DNA of 64,000 nucleotides from Clostridia bacterium (GTDB lineage Bacteria > Bacillota > Clostridia > Christensenellales > Aristaeellaceae), in contig JAFXUZ010000028.1 in the NCBI GenBank assembly GCA_017524725.1, positions 62,001 to 126,000 on the forward strand. Direction: 5' to 3'. Made by a program: the position numbers and the translations under genes. Every line of letters begins with the position of its first letter. Within the stretch, counting starts at the first letter, position 1. Under the pieces are notes generated by a model that made no database searches, was not told the origin of the DNA, and saw only the letters and a list, made by a program, of their open reading frames with translations. Shown here one piece after another: positions 62,431 to 64,000 of this stretch.

Positions 62431-63431
62431 GCTTTATCCCCTTCCGGGGCCGCGCACGCCGCGGCGGTGTCTTTGTAATTCATCCAGCAGGCGGAGGTAT
62501 GGCTTCCGCCAAGATCCATGATCCCGGGCCGCTGAGTAAGGCAGACCTTCATGGCGTTTTCGCAGCGGGGAGCGAAGGGGCACCCCCTGGGCATGTTCAA
62601 AAGATCGATGGGCGTGCCGGTGATGGGACGGAGCCGCTGGCCGTTGTTTTCGTCCCGGGGGATGGAGCGCATCAGGCCTTTGGTGTATTCATGGGCCGGG
62701 GTATAAAAGATCTCGTCTGCGGTCCCACGCTCGCAGACAGCGCCTGCATACATGACGATCACCTCGTCGCACATCTGGGCTACCACGCCCAGGTCATGGG
62801 TGATCATGATGATGGCCATTCCGAGTTTTTTCTGCAGGTCCTGCATCAGTTCGAGGATCTGCGCCTGGATGGTCACGTCCAGGGCGGTGGTCGGTTCATC
62901 GGCGATCAGGATATCAGGCTCACAGGCCAGGGCCATGGCGATCATGACTCGCTGCCGCATGCCGCCGGAAAGCTCGAAGGGATACTGCTTCAGGCGTTTG
63001 TGAGGCTCGTTGACATTGACCAGGGTCAGCATTTCCAGGGCTCTGTCCCTGGCTTCGGATTTGTTCCTTCCGGTATGCAGGAGGATCGCCTCCATCAGCT
63101 GGTGGCCGATGGTATAGGTGGGGTTCAGAGAGGTCATCGGATCCTGAAAAATAATGGAGATCCTGTTGCCGCGGACCCTGCGCATATGGTTTTCATCGGC
63201 GCCGATCAGTTCCTGGCCGTCAAAGCGGATACTGCCGCCGACAATCTTTCCGGTAGGGGCGAGGATCTGCATGATGGAATAGGCGGTCACCGATTTGCCG
63301 GAACCGGATTCGCCTACGATACCCAGCACGCGGCCGCGGTCCAGTTCAAAGGAAACGCCGTCCACCGCCTTGACTTCACCGGCGTCGGTAAAAAAGGAGG
63401 TGCGCAGGTCTTTTACTTCAAGCAATGCCAT
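62427..63431 (-). CDS. oppD: ABC transporter ATPase, OppD type
   Basis: 334 residues. Walker A GESGSGKS, signature [12 protein letters not shown], Walker [15 protein letters not shown] and switch [15 protein letters not shown]. The C-terminal [14 protein letters not shown] pattern matches the Fe-S-type extension of peptide ATPases. The start lies 35 bases after the permease stop. Confidence 0.95.
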   Translation of the reverse strand: MALLEVKDLRTSFFTDAGEVKAVDGVSFELDRGRVLGIVGESGSGKSVTAYSIMQILAPTGKIVGGSIRFDGQELIGADENHMRRVRGNRISIIFQDPMTSLNPTYTIGHQLMEAILLHTGRNKSEARDRALEMLTLVNVNEPHKRLKQYPFELSGGMRQRVMIAMALACEPDILIADEPTTALDVTIQAQILELMQDLQKKLGMAIIMITHDLGVVAQMCDEVIVMYAGAVCERGTADEIFYTPAHEYTKGLMRSIPRDENNGQRLRPITGTPIDLLNMPRGCPFAPRCENAMKVCLTQRPGIMDLGGSHTSACWMNYKDTAAACAAPEGDKA

Positions 63432-63466
63432 AATCGATCAGGGACCTTTCAGAGATTTCGGGATTA

Positions 63467-64000
63467 TCAGGCGTTCAGCTTCGGGTCGAAAGCGTCCCGC
63501 AGGCCGTCGCCGAACAGATTCAGGGACAGAACCACCAGGCAGATGACCATTGCGGGGATGATCAGCCTGTAAGTATAGGATGTGATGCCGTTCAGGGCGT
63601 CTGATGCCAGGGAACCCAGGGAGGGCATCGGGGCATTGACACCCAGGCCCAGGAAGGAGAGGAAGCTTTCCGTAAATATGGCGTTGGGGATCTGCAGGGC
63701 GGTGGAAATGATGATCACCGAGATGCAGTTCGGAAGAAGGTGTTTGCGGATGATCCACCTGCCGCCGGCGCCGGTGGCCTGGGCGGAAAGGACGTATTCC
63801 TGCTGCCTGAGGGAAAGGATCTGGCCGCGGATCAGGCGGGCCATGCTCACCCAGTAAAGCAGGCCGAAAACGATGAACATGGATATGATGTTGGAGCCGA
63901 TCTTTTCAAAGATGGTGTTCTCCACCGAAAGCGTTTTTCCCAGGACCACCGACAGAAGGATGATGACCAGCATGTCAGGCAGGGAATAAATAATATCCAC
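63467..64000 (-). CDS. oppC: ABC permease, OppC type, N-terminal part outside the window
   Basis: The C-terminal 177 residues of an OppC-type permease, cut by the window end. The ATPase-contact loop QEYVLSAQATGAGGRWIIRKHLLPN is intact. LSFLGLGVNAPMPSLGSL and the final GDGLRDAFDPKL are standard OppC endings. An OppB gene would be expected just beyond 64000. Confidence 0.93.
   Translation of the reverse strand: MDIIYSLPDMLVIILLSVVLGKTLSVENTIFEKIGSNIISMFIVFGLLYWVSMARLIRGQILSLRQQEYVLSAQATGAGGRWIIRKHLLPNCISVIIISTALQIPNAIFTESFLSFLGLGVNAPMPSLGSLASDALNGITSYTYRLIIPAMVICLVVLSLNLFGDGLRDAFDPKLNA

Overview
The window looks like chromosomal DNA of a GC-rich anaerobic Gram-positive bacterium of the class Clostridia, probably a gut or rumen plant-fibre degrader. 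The reasons are the plsX-acpP-rnc-smc-ftsY gene order, strong AGGAGG-type ribosome binding sites, frequent ATGA stop/start overlaps, BspA/BACON-type secreted proteins, a PPi-type phosphofructokinase, a Re-citrate-synthase-like enzyme and LarC. No outer-membrane genes are seen. There are no rRNA or tRNA genes, CRISPR arrays, transposases or phage genes. The genus cannot be named from this sequence alone.

Layout. 1-3.6 kb: the end of a tellurite/stress locus (YceG-like protein with a duplicated unit, then TelA). 3.6-9.6 kb (minus): a Fbp-type ABC importer (binding protein, unusual fused permease, ATPase) with a Gfo/Idh/MocA dehydrogenase. 9.7-16.4 kb: the housekeeping operon plsX-acpP-rnc-smc-ftsY. 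16.5-17.6 kb (minus): two small membrane proteins of unknown function. 17.6-19.3 kb: a GH13 amylase lipoprotein. 19.4-27.0 kb: a strong promoter, an uncharacterised structured RNA ending in an intrinsic terminator, and an eight-gene, largely translationally coupled operon (orphan 5'-nucleotidase C-domain, MoxR ATPase, DUF58-motif membrane protein, half-binding-protein lipoprotein, DUF3842, ECF S-component, LarC, P-loop kinase). 27.0-34.6 kb: a complete Opp-type importer and a secreted GH10 xylanase. 34.8-36.6 kb: an L,D-transpeptidase. 36.7-41.1 kb (minus): Re-citrate-synthase-like enzyme, GntR regulator and aconitase-family hydratase. Their promoter carries three GTATAC half-palindromes that are probably the regulator's own operators. 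41.2-45 kb (minus): a rhamnose operon (kinase, AraA-type isomerase, aldolase). 45-50.2 kb: a MATE exporter, a decayed gene and a second Fbp-type importer without an ATPase. 50.4-57.7 kb: a multidomain LRR/BACON/NlpC-P60-like secreted protein and a 1653-residue PL9 + CE12 pectinase. 58.1-59.3 kb: PPi-PFK. 59.6-64 kb (minus): a second Opp importer cut by the window end.

How it fits together. Xylanase, amylase, the pectate lyase/rhamnogalacturonan acetylesterase and the rhamnose operon form a coherent plant-polymer programme, with ABC importers to take up the products and PPi-PFK to ferment them. The rhamnose released from rhamnogalacturonan I would feed the kinase-isomerase-aldolase operon. Many promoters are clear sigma-A types, and several share an extended -10 TGATAAAAT. 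Both Fbp-type importers have an intrinsic terminator right after the binding-protein gene, which should make that protein more abundant than its permease.

The best candidates for something undescribed are the structured RNA and operon at 19.4-27 kb, the permease with a large extracytoplasmic N-terminal domain, and the rhamnose pathway with a non-RhaA isomerase.
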